A stretch of DNA of 64,000 nucleotides from Callorhinus ursinus (Eukaryota; Chordata; Mammalia; Carnivora; Otariidae). Below the pieces are notes generated by a model that saw only the letters and a program-made list of their open reading frames with translations, had not been told where the DNA came from and searched no databases. Positions 1 to 9,900 of the stretch are shown piece by piece; the first letter of the stretch is position 1; each line of letters starts with the position of its first letter. Where the stretch lies: contig NW_020313057.1 of the NCBI RefSeq assembly GCF_003265705.1, positions 1,709,893 to 1,773,892 of the forward strand, written 5' to 3'. Position numbers and translations under genes: made by a program.

Positions 1-539
1 CTCCACCTGACACACCTACTTGATCAAATAACAGATTTTCCCATATGTATGAAACATTCTTTGTTTCTCTTCTATTCCACTAATCTATTTGTGAGTTCTT
101 TGCCAAAACTACCTTATTGCCTAGTTTTATGTTCTTTGATATTTGTCAGCACATTTCCTACTCTTATTATTATAATAATATAATAATGTACAATTATTAT
201 AGCCATTTTTACATTATCTAGTCCAATTGAACTTCTTTCAGCTTTTTAAGTTGCAGTTTTAAGAAATTTGTGAGAATTTGAATGAGTTATGTTAAATTTG
301 TAGATTATTTGAAAGAAGTGCCATCTTTACAGTAGTAAGTCTTCCCATTTAGTTTGGGCTTTTTTTGTACCTTTTAATGAAAGTATATAGTGTTGATCAT
401 ATAGGTTCTATAGTTCCTGAATCCATGTACTTTATTCTACCTCAACTGTTAAAACTATCTTTTGCTTCTGCGATAGAGTACACATAAACTTGCAGTAGAA
501 CTCGTCACTTAATTTCATTTTTGCCCACCCTCTAGTCTT

Positions 540-870
540 TCATAGTGGCTAGAGGGATATTTTAAAAACTAAGTCAGATCATGACAGTTTCTCACTTAAA
601 ACCATTCAGTGACTGGCTTCCCCATGCACTTCGACTCTTTACGAAGGCTCTCAAAGCCTTTTGTGGTTTGGCCCCGGTCTACCTGCCATCTGTCTTTATT
701 TTGTACTAATGCATGTCTTTTGAACTGAGATTTTCTTTGCTTTGTTTGCCTGTAGATCAGTTTTTCGATGGTCTCTTTCCTACCTTCAAGGCATTCTGTT
801 GTATTTGTGCACTGTGTTATTGTATGTACTGTACATTTATTGTTTATGTTTATTTGATTATTTGAATGTT
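540..870 (+). mobile_element. L2 (LINE-2) fragment
   Basis: The order of segments matches the 3' part of L2: a start around 'agatcatgacagtttctc', the 'gtttggccccggtctacctgcc' type core, then a T-rich decayed tail. It is old and diverged. The end points are approximate. Confidence 0.55.
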
Positions 871-1996
871 TTCTTCATTTTATGAGATTGAGTCAGCTCT
901 TATCAATCAGAAACCCAGAGCTTGCTTGCTTTTTCCTTTTTAATAGAAATCGTTATCACAGTCCATCCAGGCTACAATTAAATAGCTCATTGAACGTTGA
1001 TGAACTTAGGATACTAAGAGAATCTAAACTGAAAATTAAGATCATTTTGAAATTTTAGTATTTTTAAGTAATATGAATTGCAATTTAGTGGCTAGTTGGT
1101 ATACAAATTTGAAGTGTTTGGTTTATCAAAATTTGAGAAAGGGGCAGAAGTGCTTATTTTCTCTGTATTTTATTACTATAAAAATTAGCTGGAGCTAAGT
1201 TGCCAGATATAATACAGACTCCAAGTTAAATTTATTTGCAGATAAATCATTTTTAGTAAAAGTATGTGCCATTCAACGTTTGGAATATAGTTTTACTAAA
1301 AAAATTACTTGTTTTTTTAATCAGAAGTTTAAATTTAACTGGATATCTTGTGTTTTTATTTGCTAAATTGGGCAACCCTAGCTATATGTCAACACTGTAG
1401 CAACCTGACTTCTTAGGAATATAACAACCAGTAAATGGGTTTGAAAAGCTTTTCACTTTCAAAAATAGATTCATAGGTTCATAGATCAGATTGTGTGTAT
1501 TTATGCAATTTATCTATCAGTGAGATAGCCAAATCTTTCTTAGTATCTTACTGCTTTTTAGTTTAGCTGTTCTAACATTCTTGCAAATAAGTCCATTCTT
1601 TTTAAATTTTTCTAACTACAGATTTTTTACCTTACTTACTCAAGGACCCTGTATAATTTCATTCTAGCTTATTTTTCAACCATCAGAAACCTATGCTTGA
1701 AAAAAATTATGCCACTTGCTTTTATTTCTTTGTTTGTGCTACACCTTTTGCCAAAGACCTACATCCCTCCCCGTCTGTGCCTCTGCAGTCCTTCACTGCC
1801 TACTTCACATGCCATCCCTCCAGGGATAGCTTCCTGATTCTCATGGCCGAAAGCGATCTATCCTTACCTCTGCGCATTTTGTTTTCATGGCACTTAACAC
1901 ATTCTACTTTGATACCTACTGTTGGGGGGGAGTTTTTTTTAAATGTAGTAAGAACATTTAGCATGAGATCTACCCTCATAATGATTTTTTTTTAAA

Positions 1997-2936
1997 GTTA
2001 AGATACAGAATTAACTATAAGGACAAAGTTGTACAGTGCATATCTAGAATTTACCTTACATAACTGCAACTTTATCTGTTGGATAGCAACTCCCCATTTC
2101 CTCCTCCTTCCATCTCCTGGCAGCCATCATTCTGCTCCACTTCTTTGAATTTGACTATTTCAAATACCTCATCTAAGTGGAATCGTGCAGTATTTCTCCT
2201 TTTCTGACTTGTATATTTCACTTAGCATAGTATCCTGAAAGTTCATTCTCTGTTGCCACGTATGATAGGATTTCCTTCTTTTTTAAGCCTGAGTAATATT
2301 CCAACATCTGTATGTACCACAATTTCCTTATCCATCCATCCGTTGCTGGACTTTTAGGTTGTTTCAACATCTTAGCTGCTGTAAATACTGCTGCACTGAA
2401 CATGAGAGTGCAGATATCTCTTTGAGATTCTGATTTCAATTCTTTTGGATTGAATACCCAGAGGTGGAATGGCTCTGTCACAGTAGATGTATTTTTAACT
2501 TTTTGAGGAACCTCCATACTAATTTCCATAGTTGGCTATACCATTTTACATTCCCACCAACAGTGTACAAGGGTTCCAGTTTCTACAGATCCTCACCAAC
2601 AACTTATGATTTGTTTTGACTTTCTTTTTGATAATGGCCATTCTAACAGGTGTGAGGTGATACCTCTGTTGGGTTTTAATTTGCAACTCTTATGATTAGT
2701 GATGTTGAGCATCTTTTCATGTATTGTTGGCCATTTATATGTATTCTTTGGAGAAATGTCTCTTCATGTTCTTTGCCCAATTTTTAATTGGATTATTTGG
2801 GTTTTTGCAGCTGAGTTTTAAGAGTTCCTTATATATTTTGGTTGTTAACCCCTTATCAGATATATGGTTTGCAAAAAGGATCTTGTCTTCATCTTTGTAG
2901 TCCCCATGGTAGCTTTGTATTCCTGCACTATGCAGC
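1997..2936 (-). mobile_element. Old L1 3' end, antisense to the gene
   Basis: Read on the - strand this is the 3' end of ORF2 and the 3'UTR of an old mammalian L1. Two open stretches on that strand (about 2218-2529 and 2735-2938) carry L1-like protein, for example WIRKLWYIQMLEYYSGLKKK. The + strand shows the typical antisense phrases 'tatttcacttagcatagt' and 'gtaatattccaacatc'. It is truncated and not coding. Confidence 0.8.
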
Positions 2937-2937
2937 A

Positions 2938-2992
2938 TTGTTTTTTTTTTCTGTTTTTTTTTTTTTCTTTTTTTGTTTTTTCAATACTTGGC
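2938..2992. repeat. T-rich low-complexity tract
   Basis: Runs of T with few interruptions lie directly at the boundary of the antisense L1. Confidence 0.7.
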
Positions 2993-3893
2993 ACTCAGGG
3001 TATGTTTCTTAAATAAATGCAATGCAGTTATCTGGTTTCCAAGTCAGCATCAAATTTAAAAGGCCCAAGTGGGCCTTCCGTAGATTCACTGACAGCAGTG
3101 AGAAGTGACAGTTGAAGTGGAAGAGAAGAAGAAAGAGAGGCAAACTGAGGAATGTAAAACTTTGCATGTGTATACAGTCTCACTGACTGAAGCAGATAGG
3201 GTTGATAGGGACTCAACGTGATTAATCTTAAATGCAAGGCTAAGAAAACAAAGTTAGAAAATTCTAAAATATAATGACACAATTATTAGGGTTTTCTGCA
3301 AATATCTTAATAAGTCTTGAAGTCAATTTACAAGTCTTACATAAGTAAATTCTGTAAATTGTGATATGTGAGATTGGTATATCCTCACTACATTTACAAC
3401 TTCATAAACTAATAAATACTCTTAAGGACGCACATTAGCTACTAAAGATAAAAATTTTAAATATTTTTTTTTAAAGAAATAATTTTTAAATATTACCATT
3501 TAAACTACATGCCTAAATATGTGCTTACTGACCTAATCTGAATAATTCATTACCCAAGAATTATGAACAGCTAGTTTGCTAGAGTTGGTAGCATGATATT
3601 ATTATAAATATACCGTTTCAGGTATTTGTTTCAAATTCCGAGGAAATAGATGTTGTAGTATCTAATCATAACACTAGGTGGTGGTATCTGATTTTAGAAA
3701 TTAAAGTGTGGAAATGTTTCTCAACATACGTATTCTTTGAACTGGAAAACATTTAGTGCTTAAACCTCAGAAGGAAGAGGAAGGAAAAATTAGGTAATGG
3801 AGTACCGTTTTTACCTATTAGGGTTGTTCACCCGCACTCCCTTTTTTTCCTTTGAATGCTATAAACCAATGATTAACATGTTGTTTGGTTTCA

Positions 3894-3989
3894 TGCTCTT
3901 GACACTTTGTTTTGTTTTGGGTTTTGGCTTTTTGTGGGGGTTTTTTTTGTGGGTTTGTTTTTCTTTTCTTTTTTTTTTTGCTCTTGACA
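3894..3989 (-). mobile_element. Possible tail-only retroposon insertion with target duplication
   Basis: The 11-bp sequence TGCTCTTGACA occurs at 3894-3904 and again at 3979-3989. The 74 bases between are almost pure T and G, ending in a run of T next to the right copy. On the - strand this reads as a poly(A)-rich tail with C-containing decay. This is what an L1-mediated insertion of a tail alone would leave. A chance repeat next to a low-complexity expansion is the alternative. Confidence 0.45.
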
Positions 3990-4013
3990 TTTTTAAAAAT
4001 GATGGAAGATCTT

Positions 4014-4188
4014 GGGTCACCTGGATGGCTCAGTCAGTTAAGCATCTGACTCTTGATTTTGGCTTAGGTCATGAGATCAAGCCCCATCAGGCTCCACACT
4101 GGGCATGGAGCCTCCTTAAGATTCTCTCTCTCCTTCTGCCCTTCCCCTCCAGGCATGTCTCTCTCTCAAAAAATTTAAAAAATAAATG
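4014..4188 (+). mobile_element. CAN-SINE
   Basis: This is a carnivore tRNA-Lys-derived SINE. The A-box-like 'tggctcagtcagttaagc', the 'aggtcatgagatcaagcc' B-box region, a CT-rich section and an A-rich tail with AATAAA are all visible. It is moderately diverged. Confidence 0.85.
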
Positions 4189-5094
4189 ATTCAAAATCCC
4201 AAAGAGCTTTTGCTTATATGAGTTATAACCAAATAATGTTCAGTATTTTTCTTCTTAAAAATTAAGACTGAGAAATTTAAAAAGATGTATTAACTTATTT
4301 TAAAATAACAATAATACACCCATTACTTGTTAGTATAAATATTTATAATAAGTAACTTTTCTAAAATGAGAAGAAAATTAGTAAGAAGAGTGACATTGTT
4401 TGTAAACCCCTTCAATGTCTAGGTTAAGGTTATTAGTGGACATATCTGTTTATAGATTCAATCTTTTGAGGTAGAACAAACATCATTTGGCCTCTGGAAA
4501 ACTTCACTTTACACTCTTGAAAACTTAAGAGAAAAAAGCAATTAATGTTTTTCTAATGGAAATCATTTTGATTTCATGTAGTCTCTAAAAGGGTCTTGTG
4601 GACCCCTAAGAATCCTAAAACACAATTTGAGAACTATTGTTATACCTCCCAAGTATCTGTAAGAAGCTAGTGAAAAAATACAAACTATATATATATAATT
4701 ACATACACATTCTGTTAACTTTGGACTTGCAAATCCAGAAGGTTCAACAACCAGTTCTTAGCTTATACTGTTGTATAAGGATATATAGTATGACTAAGAG
4801 TTGATGATATTACATTAATTAGAAAAATATCTTAATAGAAAAATGGACAAAACATGACCAGATGGTAAAAAGGAAACAAAGTTATAAATACATTGTATTT
4901 ACAGTGGGCATAATTTTTAACCAGAAAAAAAAAATGCTTTTTAGAAATATATATGGACCCAAATTACTATTATAGTTGCATTTAATGTATGTTAGCTGAA
5001 AGCTATAGTCTGTAAAAGATTTGATTATCATTATAATTACATCTCTGTTGTGGAATAATCTGTTTTTCATTTTCTGAGCTTTGTCTGTTCTTTA

Positions 5095-5500
5095 TTATCC
5101 ACATGCATGACCTCAATTCTCATCTTTATGCTGATTCCCAAAGCTCTGTATCCAACCCTGACCTCTCTTCTGTGTTCCTGAGCCTTACTTCCAGTTGTGA
5201 ATCCATCTCTAACAGAAGTCCTGAAGTTTTCTCCATCCCAGCTTGTCTAAAACCAAAGTCATGTTCTCTCTCCATACCACTTCAGGACTCCTTAATTTCC
5301 TTTACTTAACTTCCTTTTAGTTAATCACCATTTATCAGGTTCCCCAGGCTAGAAACCTTCAAAGAAAGGTTTGACATATTCAAACATTAAATACATAACT
5401 TTTCATACTTTGTTGTTTCCTCCGCCTTGAATTTTCTTCATACTCTCTTCTTGGTGACCTGCAAAATTCCTACATATGCTTAAAGATTCAACTCAAATGT
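5095..5500 (+). mobile_element. L2 fragment with reverse-transcriptase remnant
   Basis: The + strand translation from 5103 contains LYADSQSSVSNPDLSS. This aligns by eye with the L2 reverse transcriptase YADDTQ motif and the following residues, but with Ser for the second catalytic Asp and later stops. The right part resembles the L2 3' region. It is an inactive old fragment. Confidence 0.6.
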
Positions 5501-5522
5501 TGTCCCATTTGTTTTTTTCTTT

Positions 5523-5878
5523 TTTGAAGATTTATTTAGGGATGCCCGGGTAGCTCAGTGGGTTATGCATCTGCGTTCAGCTCAGCGCATGATCCCAGGG
5601 TCCTAGGGTCAGGCTCTCTGCTCCGTGGGGAGCCTGCTTCTCTGTCTCCCTCTGTGATCCCCCCCCTTGCTCTCTCTCAAGTAAATAAAATCGTTATTAA
5701 AAATAGATTTACTTATTCATTTGAGAGAGAGCTGGAGGGGACGGGGGGAGAGAGAATCCTCAGACTCCCCCGTGAGCGCAGAGCCTCATGTGGGGCTCAG
5801 TCCCGCAACCCATGAGATCATGACCTGAGCCGAAATTAAGAGTTGGACGCTCAACCTACTGAGCCACCCAGGCGCCCC
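5523..5878 (-). mobile_element. CAN-SINE, antisense, interrupted by a second SINE
   Basis: The head, antisense 'gagccacccaggcgcccc', is at 5861-5878 and the body runs left to 5703. A leftover of its tail lies at about 5525-5538 (AGATTTATTTA), with a near copy AGATTTACTTA at 5704-5714. The + strand SINE at 5539-5702 sits between them. Confidence 0.8.
5539..5702 (+). mobile_element. CAN-SINE nested in the tail of an opposite-strand SINE
   Basis: It runs from the head 'gggatgcccgggtagctcag' through 'catgatcccagggtccta' to an A-rich tail with AATAAA. It is flanked by near-identical 11-bp copies of the host SINE tail, so it inserted after the antisense SINE. Confidence 0.85.
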
Positions 5879-5884
5879 TCACAA

Positions 5885-5946
5885 AAGTTTTCACTTTTGT
5901 CTTTTCCATCTGAAAAATGATTTCACACTTAAAAAAACAAATTCCA
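5885..5946 (+). repeat. 62-bp direct repeat, copy 1
   Basis: This copy matches 7382-7443 at 60 of 62 positions without gaps (differences C/A at 5892 and A/G in the A-run). Both copies share the core 'cttttgtcttttccatctga'. I do not recognise it as a known mobile element. Confidence 0.9.
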
Positions 5947-6006
5947 CTATACACCTTCCCTAATATAGTAAGCAAATGTTCTTTTATCACAGGATAAAGT
6001 GTATAT

Positions 6007-6228
6007 GGGGCACCTGGGTGGCTCCATTGGTTAAGGGTCGGTCTCTTGGTTTCAGCTCAGGTTGTGATCTCAGGGTCATGGAATCAGCCCAGGTACCCCC
6101 GCTCCACCCCGCATCGGACTCTGTGATCAGCATGCACCCTGCTTGAGATCCTCTCCCTCTCCCTCTGCCCCTACCCCCTCACAGGCCTGCTCACTCTTGC
6201 TCTCTCTCAAATAAATAATGAAATCTTT

Positions 6229-6231
<3 letters not shown>
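6007..6231 (+). mobile_element. CAN-SINE ending in a microsatellite
   Basis: The head is 'ggggcacctgggtggctcca', followed by a body with 'gctcaggttgtgatctcagg', a CT-rich section and a tail with AATAAATAATG that passes into a TA repeat. Confidence 0.88.

Positions 6232-6268
<37 letters not shown>
6232..6268. repeat. (TA)n microsatellite
   Basis: About 18 uninterrupted TA units grow out of the SINE tail, followed by a CA/GTATAT transition. It is likely to vary in length between individuals. Confidence 0.95.
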
Positions 6269-6274
<6 letters not shown>

Positions 6275-6913
6275 GTGTATATGTATATGTAAACAGAAAA
6301 AAAAAGCCTTTTTTTTCTTGTCTGTCTTGATAAACTTAGTCTTTGTAAGGCAGACACCTTGTTCCGTTGGTCTTTATTTCCCGAATCTTAAGCACACTGT
6401 GTTTGTTTATAGGAGAAATGGATGGTATCAAATACCCGTGTTTTAAGTATTGTGCAAGTAGGTTCACTGCTATACAGTGATAAATTTTACAAATAAAGAT
6501 TAGCATATTCATTTGTTTAAGTCAGAGTCAATTCAAGTTGGCTGTTTTGCCTGGATATTATTAAGTATCTCTTCTTTATTTTGTCAGCATTCCTTGGGTT
6601 TCAGAGGGACAATGTCTTCATTTTAAAAGTTAAAGTTGAATATAAGGTTTTATAAATATAAATACATTTAATGTACATCTGAAGTATCACATCACCCACC
6701 ACAAACATGATCTAATGGTATTTTATAACAAGTAGTAATATACTGATAATTTGGTGGGAATGCTTAACAATAAATATGTGCTAGGTTTTAAAGTATACTT
6801 TTGGGGAAAAGTAAAAATTCTGGGGTAAAATGTATATATGTATACATCTATATTTACGTTAAGTAGTTTTCAGATTTATGTATGTTAATGCAGTACAAAC
6901 TTTTTTTTTGTAG

Positions 6914-6984
6914 AACTTCTTGGTATACATGAACAAGCAGCTGTAGGATTCTTAACATTAATGGAAGCTTTAAGATACTGTAAG
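6914..6984 (+). CDS. MINDY3: MINDY3 exon, residues about 245-267
   Basis: This is a 71-bp exon after a T-rich tract and TAG acceptor, with donor GTAAGT. The first two bases (AA) complete a codon split by the upstream intron. The next 23 codons read [20 protein letters not shown] then YCK. This segment leads into the part of the catalytic fold that carries the active-site histidine. It is the only exon between the two copies of a 62-bp direct repeat (5885-5946 and 7382-7443). Confidence 0.93.
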
Positions 6985-9900
6985 GTAAGTTGATTTTTAC
7001 GGTATTTTTCAATGTTTTTATTCACACCTCCACTGTTGTGGACGATTTTTTCTCCTATGATGACGTAGCTTACTGCTTTTACTATGTACTTCTCAGTTCT
7101 TTCCTGATCTCCTTTCCTAAACTGACAGGCATATTAAGGGTAGAATTAAGTTGGCTGATTATGCCAAGTTTCCTATTTGTGAGGTTTATTCCTTTTTGAG
7201 GGTAGAGGGCAGAGCCCAGTAAAAAACAGTTTATAAAAATAGACACACCATTATTGAAAATAAATTATTTTTTGGTGAACCAGGGGAAAAGGATGTATTG
7301 TTTCTTCCTCATAACAGTATACTTCACGGAAACAACTGGTAATACTTATCAGGCAAAGAAAAAAAATTTGCTAGATGCCTGAAGTTTTAACTTTTGTCTT
7401 TTCCATCTGAAAAATGATTTCACACTTAAAAAAGCAAATTCCAAGCATTTCACAGCATTAAATTCTTTAGCACATGGGCTAAGGTTAGGAACTGCCATGA
7501 ACTTCTCATTTATTGTTAAATATTTCATTGTTTTCCTGCATCAACTGAAATAACTATTGGATGTTCCAAATAGTTTTAAACGGGGTTCAAATCATTAATG
7601 ATTTACACTTAATGAGATGGCCTGATTTTGGAGGAAGGAAGAAGTAGATCTAATTTTCTTTTCCATTTTAGAATGTTGGGTCCCTAGCAGTGGTTCAGGG
7701 GCTTTGGTGATTTAGTAAAATAACAGTGTCTTGCCCTCTTTCTTTCTGTCTGTCTGTCTTTTAACTGGAAGTGTTCCTCTTTCCTGACAACACTTGGAGT
7801 GATATGGGTATGATAATCAAATAGGTTTCATCCTGCCCTTATCCATTAGTAGGGATCGTATTGTATCACAGTAGTAACTCTTTTATTTTCGGTGACTTTA
7901 ATTTACAAGCTAAAGCTATTCTGAAGTAGCGTGGCAACCAGAGCATCAGGCTGCATCCCGTTCTCCCAAGAAACACACACAAACATTCATCGATCCTGAA
8001 AGTGTGTGCATGCCTGGGTGCACGTGCGCACACGTACAAATGATGACTACATAGAAGTGATGACTGCGTTAATTAACTTGATTGTGGTGATCTTTTCACA
8101 GTGTATACATATACAAAAACATTAAGTTGCACACTTTTAATAATATATACAGTGTTCATATGTCAAAGATATTGTAATAAAGCTGTTTTTTATAAAGCGT
8201 GTGTGTGTTTTGCAGGAGGATCGGGTGTGGAGATGATGCACTGTGACATCTTCACCGTCTGGCCTGTAACGCCCTGATCTAGACCCTGTCTGTCCCTCTT
8301 CAGTTGCTTTGCCCTCTCCACTGCTGTGCTCTGGCTCTGCTGGGTTCCTGCCAGATTCTCAGACGCACCCAAGCCCTTTCCTGCCTGATAAGATTTCATT
8401 CATACTTGCTGTCATTTCTGCCTGGAATACTCCAGCTTGTAAATGGACGGCTCCCTCTCCCTTTCAGGTCCTACTTAAAGTGGTGCCTCAGAGACCTTTT
8501 CCTCAGCCATTCCTTCAGTGACTCTTTTTCACAATGTCTTAAGAATAATCACTCTACAATGATCTTTTCTCTTTACTTATTTTTTTAATCTTGAATTTGC
8601 TTTTTAATTGTCATCCCCAGTGGATTATAGACTCTCTGAAGCCGGTGACATTGTCTGTCTGGGTACATATACAGTGTTCAGTAAACATTTGTTGAATGAA
8701 TGAATGGCCAATTTCACCAGAATTGTAAGCTGTTCTAAATCATGTTTTTGCTTTTCTTTAGCTGTTAGGTAGAACAGGGGAATGCCTGTTTTCCCCCTTA
8801 GATCTTAGTGGGAAAACAGTAGTGGCTGTGTATTCTCCTATTCCATATTGCTCTAGTGTTCTAGCAGTAACTGGTAGTTTATAAGAATTAAAGATTCTTT
8901 TAATGGCCAGACACAACACAGTGGTACTCAGATAGATGAAAGGCAGAACTCTCCGTTACTTTCACTTCCAAACAAGGGAGGGCTACCAGACAGGGCCACC
9001 GAGGGGATTATACCTGCGGACAGGGCAACGGTGAGGCGTGACCATAGGGGGCGGCTTTGGTATGGGTGTTGGGATGGAGTTAGGTAGGTTTCATGGGCTC
9101 CCTGTGGATTAGATAATTTCAGTGAGTTCTAAGGTTCAGGGGTGAATCTCCTTGTCTGACACCTGGCTCCAGGGCGCTTAGGGCCATACATAGTGGCCTG
9201 GAGTGTGGAAGACCTGGAAGGGAAGTGGTTGGGGTGGTGTGATACAGCTTTTTTGGAAAAACTGTGTTACACTGGTGTGTTCGTCTGTATGTAACTGTAG
9301 ATGTCCCTCTGAAAACCTGTATACATTTACTTTTCACTGAACATTTAGAGAATAACATTAAGGAAATCACTGTGTATTAGTTTTATGAATCTGAACATTT
9401 CCCCATTTTTTAATATTATAGCAAATTGCTCTTTAGAAATTAACATTTTCATATCATTTTGACCATATGTGTTCATTAACACAAATGCAAGTCCTCACAC
9501 ATAAAATGAATGAAGAAGGTGACTGAGTGCTTTTGACTGCCCCCCCCCCTTTTAAGATTTTATTTCAGGGAGAGAGAGAAGAGAGTGCTAGGGTGAGCAG
9601 GGGAGAAGGGGCAAAGGTAGAGGCAGAAGCAGACTCCCCACTGAGCAGGGAGCCCAACACGGGGCTTGATCCCAGGATGCTGGGATCATGACCCGAGCTG
9701 AAGGCAGACGCTTAACCACCTGAGCCACCCAGGCACCCTTCTGTGCCCTTTTTTTAATAGATAACTCGCATATATTAAAACTCACCATTTTAAAGTGTGC
9801 AGTTCAGTGGTTTTTCACAAGGTTGTGCAACCATCACCACTTACTAAGAATGTTTTTCTTAACTCTCACAAGATCCTCTAAACCCATTAGCAGTCACTTC

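Larger units (their letters stand above)
1..6913 (+). other. Right part of an upstream MINDY3 intron
   Basis: No exon is recognisable here. Repeats listed separately are L2 at 540-870 and 5095-5500, antisense L1 at 1997-2936, CAN-SINEs at 4014-4188, 5523-5878 and 6007-6231, a tail-only insertion at 3905-3978 and a TA microsatellite. In 871-1996, 2991-3890, 4190-5090 and 6270-6913 I see only AT-rich intron sequence without identifiable features. Confidence 0.8.

Noticed and set aside
3797..4189. 130-codon open frame on the + strand
   Set aside because: It runs through a T/G low-complexity tract and a CAN-SINE; the hydrophobic stretch comes from the T-rich repeat.
5539..5610. tRNA-like sequence with A and B box motifs
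   Set aside because: This is the tRNA-derived head of a CAN-SINE, as in the nine other copies; no intact cloverleaf is present.
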